A stretch of 64,000 bases of DNA from Methylotenera sp. G11 (GTDB taxonomy: Bacteria; Pseudomonadota; Gammaproteobacteria; Burkholderiales; Methylophilaceae). Position numbers and translations under genes: made by a program. Below are positions 46,075 through 54,432 of the stretch, piece after piece. The stretch lies in contig NZ_JUHH01000001.1 of assembly GCF_000799735.1 (NCBI RefSeq), positions 1,736,001 through 1,800,000 on the forward strand. The letters run 5' to 3'. The stretch's first letter is position 1; every line of letters starts with the position of its first letter. The notes below the pieces were generated by a model. That model did no database searches, was not told the origin of the DNA, and saw nothing but the letters and a program-made list of their open reading frames with translations.

Positions 46075-46941
46075 CTACTCAATATTCTGGATCTGCTCGC
46101 GCATCTGCTCAATCAACACCTTCAGCTCCATGGATACCTGCGTTGTCTGCACGGATACTGACTTGGAGCCCAGGGTATTGGCCTCACGATTCAGTTCCTG
46201 CATCAGGAAATCCAGGCGCTTGCCGGCAGGCGCATCGGCATTCAGGATGCGCTTTACTTCCGAAACATGCGCAGTGAGACGGCTTAACTCCTCATCCACA
46301 TCAATGCGCTGTGCGAACAGTACCAGCTCCTGTGCGATGCGCTCATGATCTACGGTTTTGATCGTTTCCTGCAATTTCTGCTCCAGCCTGGCCTGATACT
46401 CTTTATTGAGCTGCGGCAGCAGCGGCTTCACTTTGGTAACCAGCGCTTCTATCTGCACCAGCCTGTCCAGAATCAGCGCTTTCAGTTTTTCACCTTCACG
46501 CGCCCGTGACGCCGTCAGGTCCTGCAAGCCTTGCAACACCAGGGTTCTGATATCGTCTGCCATTGATTCCTGGCTCGGTTCCTCATGCTGCACTACGCCA
46601 GGCCAGCGCAGGATATCCGCCACACTTAGGGCGCGGCTTTGCGGAAAAAACTGCAGGGTCTTTGCCTGCATTTCAGCCAGCTGCTGCATTAACTGCTCAT
46701 CAAGCTGCGGTGCCTGTGCCGACTGGGTACGCTGAATCAGGTTGATTTTACATTCAACCTTACCGCGGCTTAACTGCGCGGCAATCAGCTCCCTGATCTG
46801 CGGCTCGAAGCTCTTTAAGGATTCATCCAGTTTAAAATGCAAATCCAGATAACGGCTGTTCACGGCGCGCAGTTCCAATAAAAGCGTCGCTCCCTCTACC
46901 GGCTGCTCCAGCGCAGCGAAGCCAGTCATGCTAAAAGTCAT
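46075..46941 (-). CDS. yicC: YicC family endoribonuclease
   Basis: A 288-residue protein starting MTFSMTGFAALEQPVEGATL with the YicC N-terminal domain (LRAVNSRYLDLHFKLDESLK). It carries the C-terminal DUF1732 region with DVDEELSRLTAHV and PAGKRLDFLMQELNREANTLGSKS. YicC proteins are reported to act as RNases on small RNAs. It is upstream of gmk on the same strand (114-nt gap), a conserved neighbour pair. Confidence 0.95.
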   Translation of the reverse strand: MTFSMTGFAALEQPVEGATLLLELRAVNSRYLDLHFKLDESLKSFEPQIRELIAAQLSRGKVECKINLIQRTQSAQAPQLDEQLMQQLAEMQAKTLQFFPQSRALSVADILRWPGVVQHEEPSQESMADDIRTLVLQGLQDLTASRAREGEKLKALILDRLVQIEALVTKVKPLLPQLNKEYQARLEQKLQETIKTVDHERIAQELVLFAQRIDVDEELSRLTAHVSEVKRILNADAPAGKRLDFLMQELNREANTLGSKSVSVQTTQVSMELKVLIEQMREQIQNIE

Positions 46942-47216
46942 TTAAATTTTCCTAATCTAACAAATTGATGCTGTTTTTCTTAACCGGGTTCAATGTTACC
47001 AAACACTCGCTACTCCATACGAAAATAAAACAGAAAGATTGTTATAAAATCACTATCCGGATGAAGTTCCCGCTGCTACCGCATCAAAAAAACTTTAATT
47101 ACAGCCGATTAAGCGCTATATTGCGCTAATTGAATCGAAGTTTGAACGCCAAGCCAGTGATTATAAAAAAACACTCATCAACAATCGATTAATAGTTAAA
47201 GAAATCATTCTCAAAA

Positions 47217-48182
47217 GTGTCTACTACCCATAAGAATCTAGCATTACCTGCCGGCTACAAACTGCAAGATTATGAAATCAAGAAAGTCTTGAGTTATGGC
47301 GGGTTCAGCTTTGTGTATCTAGCGCACGACAAAAATAAAAACTTCGTCGCCATCAAAGAATACCTGCCGTCGTCAATTGCCTTGCGTGACGAGAATGCAA
47401 CCGTGCAGCCCAATTCTGAAGACGTTGCAATGTTCAGGCATGGCCTCAAGAGTTTTTTTGATGAAGGCCTGACGCTGGCCAAGATCGAACACAGGAATAT
47501 CGTGCGCGTGGTCAACTTCTTCCGCGCCAACGATACCGTTTACATGGTGATGCAATATGAGCGTGGCAAATCGCTGCAGGCCTATATCCTGGAACATGCC
47601 GAACCGGTCTCGGAAAACTTCATACGGCGGGTTTTCAGTGAATTGTCCAACGGACTGCGTGAAGTCCATACGCATAAACTCCTGCATCTGGATATCAAAC
47701 CCGCCAATATCTATATCCGGCTGGATGGCTCACCGGTATTGCTGGACTTCGGCTCTTCGCGCCAGGCATTAAGCGGGACACAAACCAAGATTTCACCTAG
47801 CTATACGCCCGGCTTTGCCTCACCTGAGCATTATTATGACAAAAAACTGCTGGGGCCCTGGAGCGATATTTACAGCATAGGCGCCACCATGTATTCATGC
47901 CTGACACGCAATTCTCCGATCTCGGCTGACCAGCGCCTGAAAAAGGACGTGCTGGTGCCTGCCGTAAAAATAGGAAAGGAACACTACTCCCAGGAATTGC
48001 TCGAAATCATCGACAATTGCCTGGACTTGGACTATCTGAAACGTCCGCAAAGTGTGTTCTCATTACAGAAATCATTGATGGAAACACCGCACAAACCTAA
48101 ACCAAAAACCGGTTTTGTACATAAAATCTTTAACGCGTTCAACAAGCAAAGCACACCCAGCAGCAGCAAAAAATCATCATGA
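47217..48182 (+). CDS. Hanks-type serine/threonine protein kinase
   Basis: A 321-residue soluble kinase. It shows the glycine loop VLSYGGFSFVYLA, ATP lysine K47 in VAIKEY, helix-C glutamate E83, catalytic loop HLDIKPANIYI (D159, N164), and DFG at 177-179. The usual HRD arginine is replaced by leucine (HLD), so activation-loop phosphorylation may not be needed. After the kinase core (about 20-290) comes a short basic, serine-rich tail with no membrane segment, unlike PknB-type receptors. It starts with GTG. The stop overlaps the phosphatase start (ATGA), a coupled writer-eraser pair. Substrates are unknown. Confidence 0.93.
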   Translation: MSTTHKNLALPAGYKLQDYEIKKVLSYGGFSFVYLAHDKNKNFVAIKEYLPSSIALRDENATVQPNSEDVAMFRHGLKSFFDEGLTLAKIEHRNIVRVVNFFRANDTVYMVMQYERGKSLQAYILEHAEPVSENFIRRVFSELSNGLREVHTHKLLHLDIKPANIYIRLDGSPVLLDFGSSRQALSGTQTKISPSYTPGFASPEHYYDKKLLGPWSDIYSIGATMYSCLTRNSPISADQRLKKDVLVPAVKIGKEHYSQELLEIIDNCLDLDYLKRPQSVFSLQKSLMETPHKPKPKTGFVHKIFNAFNKQSTPSSSKKSS

Positions 48183-49111
48183 AATTCACTATCTTCCAGA
48201 ACAGCCGCCAAGGTCCGCGCCCTTACAATCAGGACCGGCTGGCTTACTCATACAGTAAAGATGCATTGCTGCTGGTCATTGCCGACGGCATGGGCGGGCA
48301 CCGCCACGGTGAAGTCGCGGCGCAGCTTGCCGTTACGTCAATGACCGATGCGTTCCAGCGCATGGCCATCCCCTCCCTGCCCAGCCCGGCAAAATTCCTG
48401 ATCGAACAGATCCAGCAAGTGCATGACATGATCGACCAGCTGGCGCAAGAGCAGGAAATGCTGGAAGCGCCACGCACCACTATTGTAGCCGCCATCGTGC
48501 AACGCGGCATGCTGTACTGTGCGCATGCCGGTGATTCACGTCTTTACCATTTCCGCGACGGCCACCTGCTTTACCGCACTGAAGACCACTCCATCGTGCA
48601 GTCACTGTACAACAAGGGCATGATCACCAGGGCAGAAATGGCGAACCACCCATACCGGCATAAGATTTTCAGCTGCCTGGGCGGTGATGTGCCGCCTAAG
48701 ATCGAGCTGGCTGACCGCCAGGAACTACTCGAAGGCGACACCGTCTTACTGTGCACCGATGGTTTATGGGGAGCCGTCAGCGATGACCAGATCAAACAGG
48801 TCCTGCGCGGCTCATCCATTGAAGAAAACGTCACACGCCTGCTTGACCTGGCTGAAGCCGGCAGTGCAGAAAAAGGCGACAACATGAGCGCTATCGGCCT
48901 GCAATGGGGCGACAGGCTGCACAGTGACATGGCGGTCTCAACCATCACATTGCCCATGGGGTTTTCAACGACGATCATGAATCCCAACACCCGCAGCGAC
49001 TATGACGGCACGGCAGACCCGGCACAGGCCGAAGACCTGAGCGATGAAGATATTGAAAGAACCATCGCGGAAATACAGATGGCGCTGCAAAAGACCAAAA
49101 AACATACTTAA
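48179..49111 (+). CDS. PP2C-type protein serine/threonine phosphatase
   Basis: A 310-residue metal-dependent phosphatase expected to oppose the kinase encoded just upstream. Metal-binding motifs are present: QDRLAYSY near the N terminus, VIADGMGGHRHGEVAAQLA, the AGDSRLYHFRDG strand, LLCTDGLWGAVSDDQI and GDNMSAIGLQW. The PP2C core occupies about 1-245. A 65-residue acidic tail without a known domain follows. The 4-nt overlap with the kinase gene gives translational coupling. Confidence 0.94.
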   Translation: MKFTIFQNSRQGPRPYNQDRLAYSYSKDALLLVIADGMGGHRHGEVAAQLAVTSMTDAFQRMAIPSLPSPAKFLIEQIQQVHDMIDQLAQEQEMLEAPRTTIVAAIVQRGMLYCAHAGDSRLYHFRDGHLLYRTEDHSIVQSLYNKGMITRAEMANHPYRHKIFSCLGGDVPPKIELADRQELLEGDTVLLCTDGLWGAVSDDQIKQVLRGSSIEENVTRLLDLAEAGSAEKGDNMSAIGLQWGDRLHSDMAVSTITLPMGFSTTIMNPNTRSDYDGTADPAQAEDLSDEDIERTIAEIQMALQKTKKHT

Positions 49112-49141
49112 TTCATTTAAATTCAGAGCAGGATCCAACCG

Positions 49142-49882
49142 ATGCAACCCAGTCATACAAACAACACCAGACCCAGCCAGCGCGAACTCAACCAGTTACG
49201 TGACGTGGAGATCATCCGCCACTACACCAAACATGCCGAGGGCTCGGTACTGGTTAAATTCGGCGATACCCATGTATTGTGCACTGCGAGCGTGGATGAA
49301 AAGGTGCCCGGCTTTCTCAAGGGAAAAGGCCAGGGCTGGGTCACCGCGGAATACGGCATGCTGCCGCGCTCAACCGGCAGCCGCATGGACAGGGAATCAG
49401 CCAAAGGCAAACAATCCGGCCGCACACAGGAGATCCAGCGCCTGATCGGCCGTTCCTTACGTGCCATTATCGACCTGCAGAAACTCGGCGAACGCAGCAT
49501 CCAGATTGACTGTGACGTGATCCAGGCCGATGGCGGCACGCGCACAGCCAGCATCACCGGCGCTTACGTGGCGCTGCATGATGCTATCTCCACCCTGCTC
49601 AAAAGCGGTAAAATCACACAATCGCCGCTCAAGGACTCGGTTGCGGCGATTTCTGTCGGCATGCACCAGGGTCAGGCAGTACTTGACCTGGACTACATCG
49701 AAGATTCGGACTGCGACACCGATATGAATGTCGTGATGACCGGTAGCGGCGGTTTTGTAGAAATCCAGGGCACTGCCGAAGGTGAGCCATTCTCGCGTGA
49801 GGCCATGGATGCGATGCTGGCACTGGCCGCTTCAGGCATCAAACAACTGTCTGATAAACAAAAAGAGGTTTTAAGTGTTTAA
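49142..49882 (+). CDS. rph: Ribonuclease PH
   Basis: Phosphorolytic 3' exonuclease that trims tRNA precursors. The 246-residue protein has [57 protein letters not shown] and the phosphate-site segment [19 protein letters not shown]. Length matches the intact enzyme. It overlaps rdgB by 8 nt and follows the kinase-phosphatase pair by 30 nt. Confidence 0.97.
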   Translation: MQPSHTNNTRPSQRELNQLRDVEIIRHYTKHAEGSVLVKFGDTHVLCTASVDEKVPGFLKGKGQGWVTAEYGMLPRSTGSRMDRESAKGKQSGRTQEIQRLIGRSLRAIIDLQKLGERSIQIDCDVIQADGGTRTASITGAYVALHDAISTLLKSGKITQSPLKDSVAAISVGMHQGQAVLDLDYIEDSDCDTDMNVVMTGSGGFVEIQGTAEGEPFSREAMDAMLALAASGIKQLSDKQKEVLSV

Positions 49883-50492
49883 GAAACTGGTTATCGCCAC
49901 TGGCAACAAAGGCAAACTACGCGAAATTCAGCATGTGCTCGGTAAGCTGAATATCGAAATACTCCCGCAATCTGAATTCAATGTGCCGGAATGCGAAGAA
50001 CCATACTGCACGTTTATTGAAAACGCGCTTGCAAAAGCGCGCCACGCCAGTAAGCATACCGGCCTGCCGGCACTGGCGGATGATTCCGGCCTGTGTGTTG
50101 ATGCGCTGCAAGGCGCGCCGGGCGTATTGTCTGCACGCTACGCCGGCAAAAATCAGGCGCACAGCCTGCTCACGCAGGACGAACGCAACAATGACAAACT
50201 ATTGCAGGAAATGAGCAGCATGTCGAATCGCCATGCGCATTTCTACTGCGTCATGGTACTGGTACGCCATGAGCATGACCCTGAGCCTATCATTGCCGAA
50301 GGCTGCTGGCAGGGTGTCATTCTGCGCGAATACCGCGGCAGTGACGGCTTTGGCTATGACCCACTGTTCCTGGATGATAAAACCGGCAAGACCGTTGCGG
50401 AACTACCGCTGGATATCAAAAGCCGCATCAGCCACCGTGGCCACGCCATGGCTAAGCTGCTGCAAAAGCTGGAAAGGCTGAGCAATGAGTAG
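49875..50492 (+). CDS. rdgB: Non-canonical purine NTP pyrophosphatase (RdgB/HAM1)
   Basis: Removes dITP, XTP and similar damaged nucleotides. The 205 residues carry the opening [16 protein letters not shown], the metal and base-site segments [20 protein letters not shown] and [12 protein letters not shown], and [11 protein letters not shown] near the end. Full length. It overlaps both neighbours by 8 nt, in the rph-rdgB-hemW arrangement common in betaproteobacteria. Confidence 0.97.
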   Translation: MFKKLVIATGNKGKLREIQHVLGKLNIEILPQSEFNVPECEEPYCTFIENALAKARHASKHTGLPALADDSGLCVDALQGAPGVLSARYAGKNQAHSLLTQDERNNDKLLQEMSSMSNRHAHFYCVMVLVRHEHDPEPIIAEGCWQGVILREYRGSDGFGYDPLFLDDKTGKTVAELPLDIKSRISHRGHAMAKLLQKLERLSNE

Positions 50493-50709
50493 CCCTGATA
50501 AAACCACCTGGCCTAAATGGGTGCGCGATGACCAAAGCGTGGTGTCATGTACCGAAAAAGTCAAAGTGATGACCGAAAACTTTGACGAAATCAGACAAAT
50601 CGCACAGGATGCGCTTGAAGACGGCCTGCTCATGGAAGTTTCCGAGCAGCAGATGCGCGATGCATTGCATCAGCTGGTTGAATCACTGATCAATCCTTAC
50701 AAAAAGTAA
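50485..50709 (+). CDS. Small conserved-looking protein of unknown function
   Basis: A 74-residue acidic soluble protein ([20 protein letters not shown]) with no signal peptide or motif I can name. The C-terminal half is predicted helical (DEIRQIAQDALEDGLLMEVS, QQMRDALHQLVESL) and ends NPYKK. It overlaps the rdgB stop by 8 nt and precedes hemW, so it is translationally coupled in the operon, which supports it as a real gene. Confidence 0.72.
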   Translation: MSSPDKTTWPKWVRDDQSVVSCTEKVKVMTENFDEIRQIAQDALEDGLLMEVSEQQMRDALHQLVESLINPYKK

Positions 50710-50858
50710 ATCCACAAAGCGCATCCATACAAAAGGTAACTGGTATCAAAAAAATCATCGAAATCAAACCTGCTGCCGGCTTCACTCAGGCACCGGTCAA
50801 TACGGTCGCCCCGCTAACAGGTGCCAATACTGTCTCAGGTTTAACGAATCCGCCGCCT

Positions 50859-51989
50859 TTGTCGCTGTACATCCATATCCCCTGGTGTGTGCGCAAGTGT
50901 CCGTATTGCGATTTCAACTCGCATGAAAGCCGTTTCAAAAACGGTGAAATCCCTGAAGCGGCCTACATCGATGCTTTAATCGCCGACTTGGGGGCCGCTA
51001 CCCCCAAAGTATGGGGCAGAAAAATCAGGAGCATATTTTTCGGCGGCGGCACCCCCAGCCTGTTTTCCCCAGAGGCCATAGACAGGATTTTAAGCAACGT
51101 GCGAGCACTCACTCCGCTTGAATACGATGCGGAGATTACACTTGAAGCTAACCCCGGCACTGTAGACAGCGCGCATTTCTCCGGCTACAGGCAGGCAGGT
51201 GTCAATCGCTTGTCGCTCGGCATACAAAGCTTTAATGCCGATTACCTGAAAGCGCTGGGCCGGATTCACGATGACAGGCAGGCCATCGCGGCGGCCGAAC
51301 TCGCACTTGAAACCTTTGAGCGCGTCAATCTGGACGTGATGTATGCACTCCCCCGACAAACACTGGAGCATGCGCTGAAAGATGCAAAACAGGCCATCGC
51401 GCTGGGCCCTGACCATTTATCGTTCTACCATCTGACGCTGGAACCCAACACGCCGTTTCACCGCACGCCCCCCAGCCTGCCCGATGATGATACCAGCAGC
51501 GACATGCAAGTTGAAATCGAACACTTACTGGCCGCGCATGATTATGAACATTATGAAACTTCAGCCTTTGCCAAAAAAGGCATGCAAGCCAGGCATAACC
51601 TCAATTACTGGCAGTTCGGCGACTATCTGGGCATTGGCGCCGGCGCGCACAGCAAGCTGAGCTATCACGATAAAATCACCCGTGAAAGCCGGCCCAAACA
51701 CCCTAAGGCCTATATGGAGCAGGCCATTCTCGGCAATGCGATAGAACGCGTATGGGATATTGAGCGCGATGAGCTCGGCTTCGAATTCATGATGAATGCA
51801 CTGCGGCTGATTGAAGGCGTGCCCGCCAGCCTGTTCCGGCAGCGTACAGGGCTAAGCCTGCACACACTGGATAACGCCATCAGGACTGCGCGGAACAAAG
51901 GCCTGCTCACGGCGGACCAGGACCGCCTGCAGCCTACCCTGCTTGGACAGCGCTTCCTGAACGAATTGCTGGAGTTATTCCTCGAGTAA
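50859..51989 (+). CDS. hemW: Heme chaperone HemW (radical SAM)
   Basis: A radical-SAM relative of oxygen-independent coproporphyrinogen oxidase, thought to deliver heme. The 376 residues begin at the core SLYIHIPWCVRKCPYCDFNS, with the CX3CX2C Fe-S motif plus the fourth cysteine-region residue typical of HemW. FFGGGTPSLFSPEAI, NRLSLGIQSFNADYLKALGR and the C-terminal HemN_C domain follow. The start is doubtful: TTG 50859 has no ribosome site and begins inside the conserved core. The frame is open upstream with protein-like codons back to at least ATC 50745, which has AAGG 8 nt before it. Confidence 0.93.
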   Translation: MSLYIHIPWCVRKCPYCDFNSHESRFKNGEIPEAAYIDALIADLGAATPKVWGRKIRSIFFGGGTPSLFSPEAIDRILSNVRALTPLEYDAEITLEANPGTVDSAHFSGYRQAGVNRLSLGIQSFNADYLKALGRIHDDRQAIAAAELALETFERVNLDVMYALPRQTLEHALKDAKQAIALGPDHLSFYHLTLEPNTPFHRTPPSLPDDDTSSDMQVEIEHLLAAHDYEHYETSAFAKKGMQARHNLNYWQFGDYLGIGAGAHSKLSYHDKITRESRPKHPKAYMEQAILGNAIERVWDIERDELGFEFMMNALRLIEGVPASLFRQRTGLSLHTLDNAIRTARNKGLLTADQDRLQPTLLGQRFLNELLELFLE

Positions 51990-52095
51990 CGCCAGCAGTA
52001 ATTCCCGGTCGCCCACAAAATAGCACTTGCTACGCGCCAGGCATGCTAGTAGATTTATACGCACCCTCTTTAAAATCTGCGAAAGAATGACCATC

Positions 52096-52503
52096 ATGTT
52101 TAAAACCACCATTGGCTTATTCATCATCTTTTTGCTGTACGGGTGTAGCTCCACCCCTTCTTCTTCCACCGGCGGAGAAAGCTCGACGGTAAAGACGCAT
52201 ACGATAGCGCTCGATAATGGTAAAAAATTCACATTCAAGTCTTCCGGCTGCAAGCTGGAACAAGGTTCATTAAGCAATACAGCAGACTTTGCCAGCGCCG
52301 GCTCATATGGCACCCTGGTCGCAGCCAACAGCAAGAGCAATACCACGGTAGACCAGTACCGGGTGTCATGCAGCGCCGTAGCGGCCGGAGCAAAATCTGC
52401 ATGCGTGATACAGCGCGTTCAGGGCACCGGCACAGCGAATGATTTCGGCGGCCCCAATTGCCCGGACATGAATTTCAGCTTGATCAATTTCAGAAGCTTC
52501 TAA
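52096..52503 (+). CDS. Small predicted lipoprotein
   Basis: A 135-residue protein with a hydrophobic signal and lipobox LLYGC (lipidated Cys 17). A Ser-rich linker and a small domain with three further cysteines follow. It ends in NFSLINFRSF, an aromatic finish. I do not recognise the mature domain. ATG 52096 puts the lipobox at the usual distance; ATG 52087 is also possible. It is followed by a strong terminator and separate from the operon at 52806. Confidence 0.7.
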   Translation: MFKTTIGLFIIFLLYGCSSTPSSSTGGESSTVKTHTIALDNGKKFTFKSSGCKLEQGSLSNTADFASAGSYGTLVAANSKSNTTVDQYRVSCSAVAAGAKSACVIQRVQGTGTANDFGGPNCPDMNFSLINFRSF

Positions 52504-52542
52504 ACCCGGAAAAACACGCCTGTTAATTAACAGCTATTGACG

Positions 52543-52578
52543 GCAAAGGGCCCGGGGCAATCCGGGCCCTTTGCTTTT
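52543..52578 (+). terminator. Rho-independent terminator after the lipoprotein gene
   Basis: Perfect 13-bp stem GCAAAGGGCCCGG/CCGGGCCCTTTGC, 6-nt loop, then four T. Confidence 0.88.
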
Positions 52579-52805
52579 CAGGCTTGCACAGGTCCTGGCG
52601 ATACAGGCTGAATCCTGGACACAGATAACGAGCCATATCAACCGCATTAATTGATAGACACGGTATGCCTCTATCGGATATATTGATTCCATAATAACGG
52701 TAAAAATAATAATAATAGGATTAATTCGATTATGTCTATTCAAACGTCAGAATCCGAGTATTAGTTCAGAGCTGGAATTATCATGCGCACACTTAAAAAC
52801 CGGCA
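52579..52805. other. AT-rich intergenic stretch before the PBP-porin-GGDEF operon
   Basis: No gene seen. The right part (52650-52750) is AT-rich and should hold the promoter of the 52806 operon. No convincing -35/-10 pair stands out. Confidence 0.35.
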
Positions 52806-53234
52806 ATGATGTTCAGAGCTTTAGCCTTATTTCTTCTCTTATTGGTCAACGATAGCGTTGCTGCGGGCGACGAAGACGTCGTCATCGCCGTTAACCAGAA
52901 TTTTACGGACAATCAGATTTCGCGCAGTTTCGCCCGCCGCATATTCACCATGAAAGCCAGGCAATGGCCGGATGGCAGCCCGGTGATTGTATTCGTATTG
53001 CCTGACGGAAGCCCGCATCACCTGACGTTTGCAAAGGAAATCCTGGAAACGTTCCCCTACAAACTGCGCTCCGTCTGGGATCGCCAAGTCTACTCAGGCA
53101 CGGGTCAGGCGCCGCGTGAAGTTGCGACGATAGACCAGATGGTGACCAATATTGCCAACACGCCCGGTGCGATTGGCTACCTGCCAAGGGAAAAAGTTGA
53201 TGGCATCAAAATACGTTTCATTGAGGTACGCTGA
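52806..53234 (+). CDS. Short periplasmic PBP-like protein (phosphate-binding-protein-like)
   Basis: A 142-residue exported protein: signal peptide FRALALFLLLLVNDSVAAG, then a single lobe like that of PstS-type periplasmic binding proteins (VVIAVNQNFTDNQISRSFAR, GTGQAPREVATIDQMVTNIA, NTPGAIGYLPREKVDGIKI). The last segment is the recognisable PBP motif. It is too short for a full two-lobe receptor, so it may bind a ligand differently or act as a sensor adaptor. It is the first gene of a three-gene operon with a porin-like protein and a GGDEF/EAL sensor; the next gene begins 1 nt after its stop. Confidence 0.75.
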   Translation: MMFRALALFLLLLVNDSVAAGDEDVVIAVNQNFTDNQISRSFARRIFTMKARQWPDGSPVIVFVLPDGSPHHLTFAKEILETFPYKLRSVWDRQVYSGTGQAPREVATIDQMVTNIANTPGAIGYLPREKVDGIKIRFIEVR

Positions 53235-53235
53235 C

Positions 53236-54426
53236 ATGTCAAGAATCTATATTGCAGGCATGATTTCTTTATTAAGCGCGCTATGCCCAACCCCATCATC
53301 GGCACTGGAATTCAATGACGGAAAAGTACAGGTTCACGGCTTTGCAAGCCAAGGCATCGTATCCAGTACAGATAATAATTTTTATGGCGACAGTTCGCAC
53401 AATATCAGTTTCGATTTCCGTGAAATCGGCATTAACGCTTCATACCGCCCCCGGCCAGATTTACAGTTCTCTGCACAAATCATCAACCTTGATGCCGGAG
53501 ATGTAAGCGAAAATGGCCTGCTGCTGGATTATGCCCTGGTTGACTACACGATTTCGTCAACCGAGGACAGGCAGTTCGGCATCAGGCTTGGGCGGGTCAA
53601 GAATCCGTTCGGCCTGTATACCACGACCCGCGATGTGGCCTTTACGCGGCCGAGCATTGTATTGCCGCAGTCTATTTATTTTGACAAGGCGCGCAGCCTT
53701 GCACTCTCATCCGATGGCGTCGGGTTTTATCTGAACAAGGAAAGCAATTTCGGCAGCATCAATTTTGACCTGGTAGTCGGCAATGCCAACGTCGACCGGG
53801 GCAGTGAAGCAACATTCTTAAGGGCCGATTTGCCTGGCAGCATGCAGTCCGAAAAACCGTCGCGCCTGATGCGTATCATGTACATTACCCCAAATGACCG
53901 TTTGCGCATTGCCTTTACCGCTGCCAATATAGACCTTGAATACGATGCACGCTCCTATGAGTTTGATCCCAACCTGGCCGTACACCTCGACCCTAAAATC
54001 ATTTCTGCACAATACAGCAATGAGAAATGGGAGCTGACAGCAGAATATTCACAAATGAAGTCATCGATCACCAGGAGCTTCTTTCCGAACTTCAATAATG
54101 TGATTGAGGGCTATTATATTCAGGGCAGCTACCAGCTCACCCCGGCTTTGCAGGCGGTCGTGCGCTACGATGCAAGTTTCAATAACAAAAGCGACCACTC
54201 CGGGAAAAAACTTTCCGCAGAAACAGGCCTGCCCGCCCACGTATTTTTCGCCAAAGACTGGATGGTCGGCCTGCGCTACGATGTCACGCCCACGTTCATG
54301 GTCCGGGGCGAATGGCATCATATCGACGGTACCGGCTGGCTATCCACCCTCGATAACAACTCAGACCCGGGAGCAATGGAGCGCAGATGGGACATGCTGA
54401 TGCTCATGGGTTCCTGGCGGTTTTAA
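53236..54426 (+). CDS. Porin-like outer-membrane beta-barrel protein
   Basis: A 396-residue protein with a signal peptide (IYIAGMISLLSALCPTPSSA) and regular alternating beta strands ending LMLMGSWRF, whose terminal F suits outer-membrane insertion. It opens with VQVHGFASQGIVSSTDNNFYG, a common opening of porin-like proteins. The ligand is unknown. The start is ATG 53236, one base after the PBP-like stop. It precedes the GGDEF/EAL gene by 6 nt, so the three are made together. Confidence 0.8.
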   Translation: MSRIYIAGMISLLSALCPTPSSALEFNDGKVQVHGFASQGIVSSTDNNFYGDSSHNISFDFREIGINASYRPRPDLQFSAQIINLDAGDVSENGLLLDYALVDYTISSTEDRQFGIRLGRVKNPFGLYTTTRDVAFTRPSIVLPQSIYFDKARSLALSSDGVGFYLNKESNFGSINFDLVVGNANVDRGSEATFLRADLPGSMQSEKPSRLMRIMYITPNDRLRIAFTAANIDLEYDARSYEFDPNLAVHLDPKIISAQYSNEKWELTAEYSQMKSSITRSFFPNFNNVIEGYYIQGSYQLTPALQAVVRYDASFNNKSDHSGKKLSAETGLPAHVFFAKDWMVGLRYDVTPTFMVRGEWHHIDGTGWLSTLDNNSDPGAMERRWDMLMLMGSWRF

Positions 54427-54432
54427 TCCATC

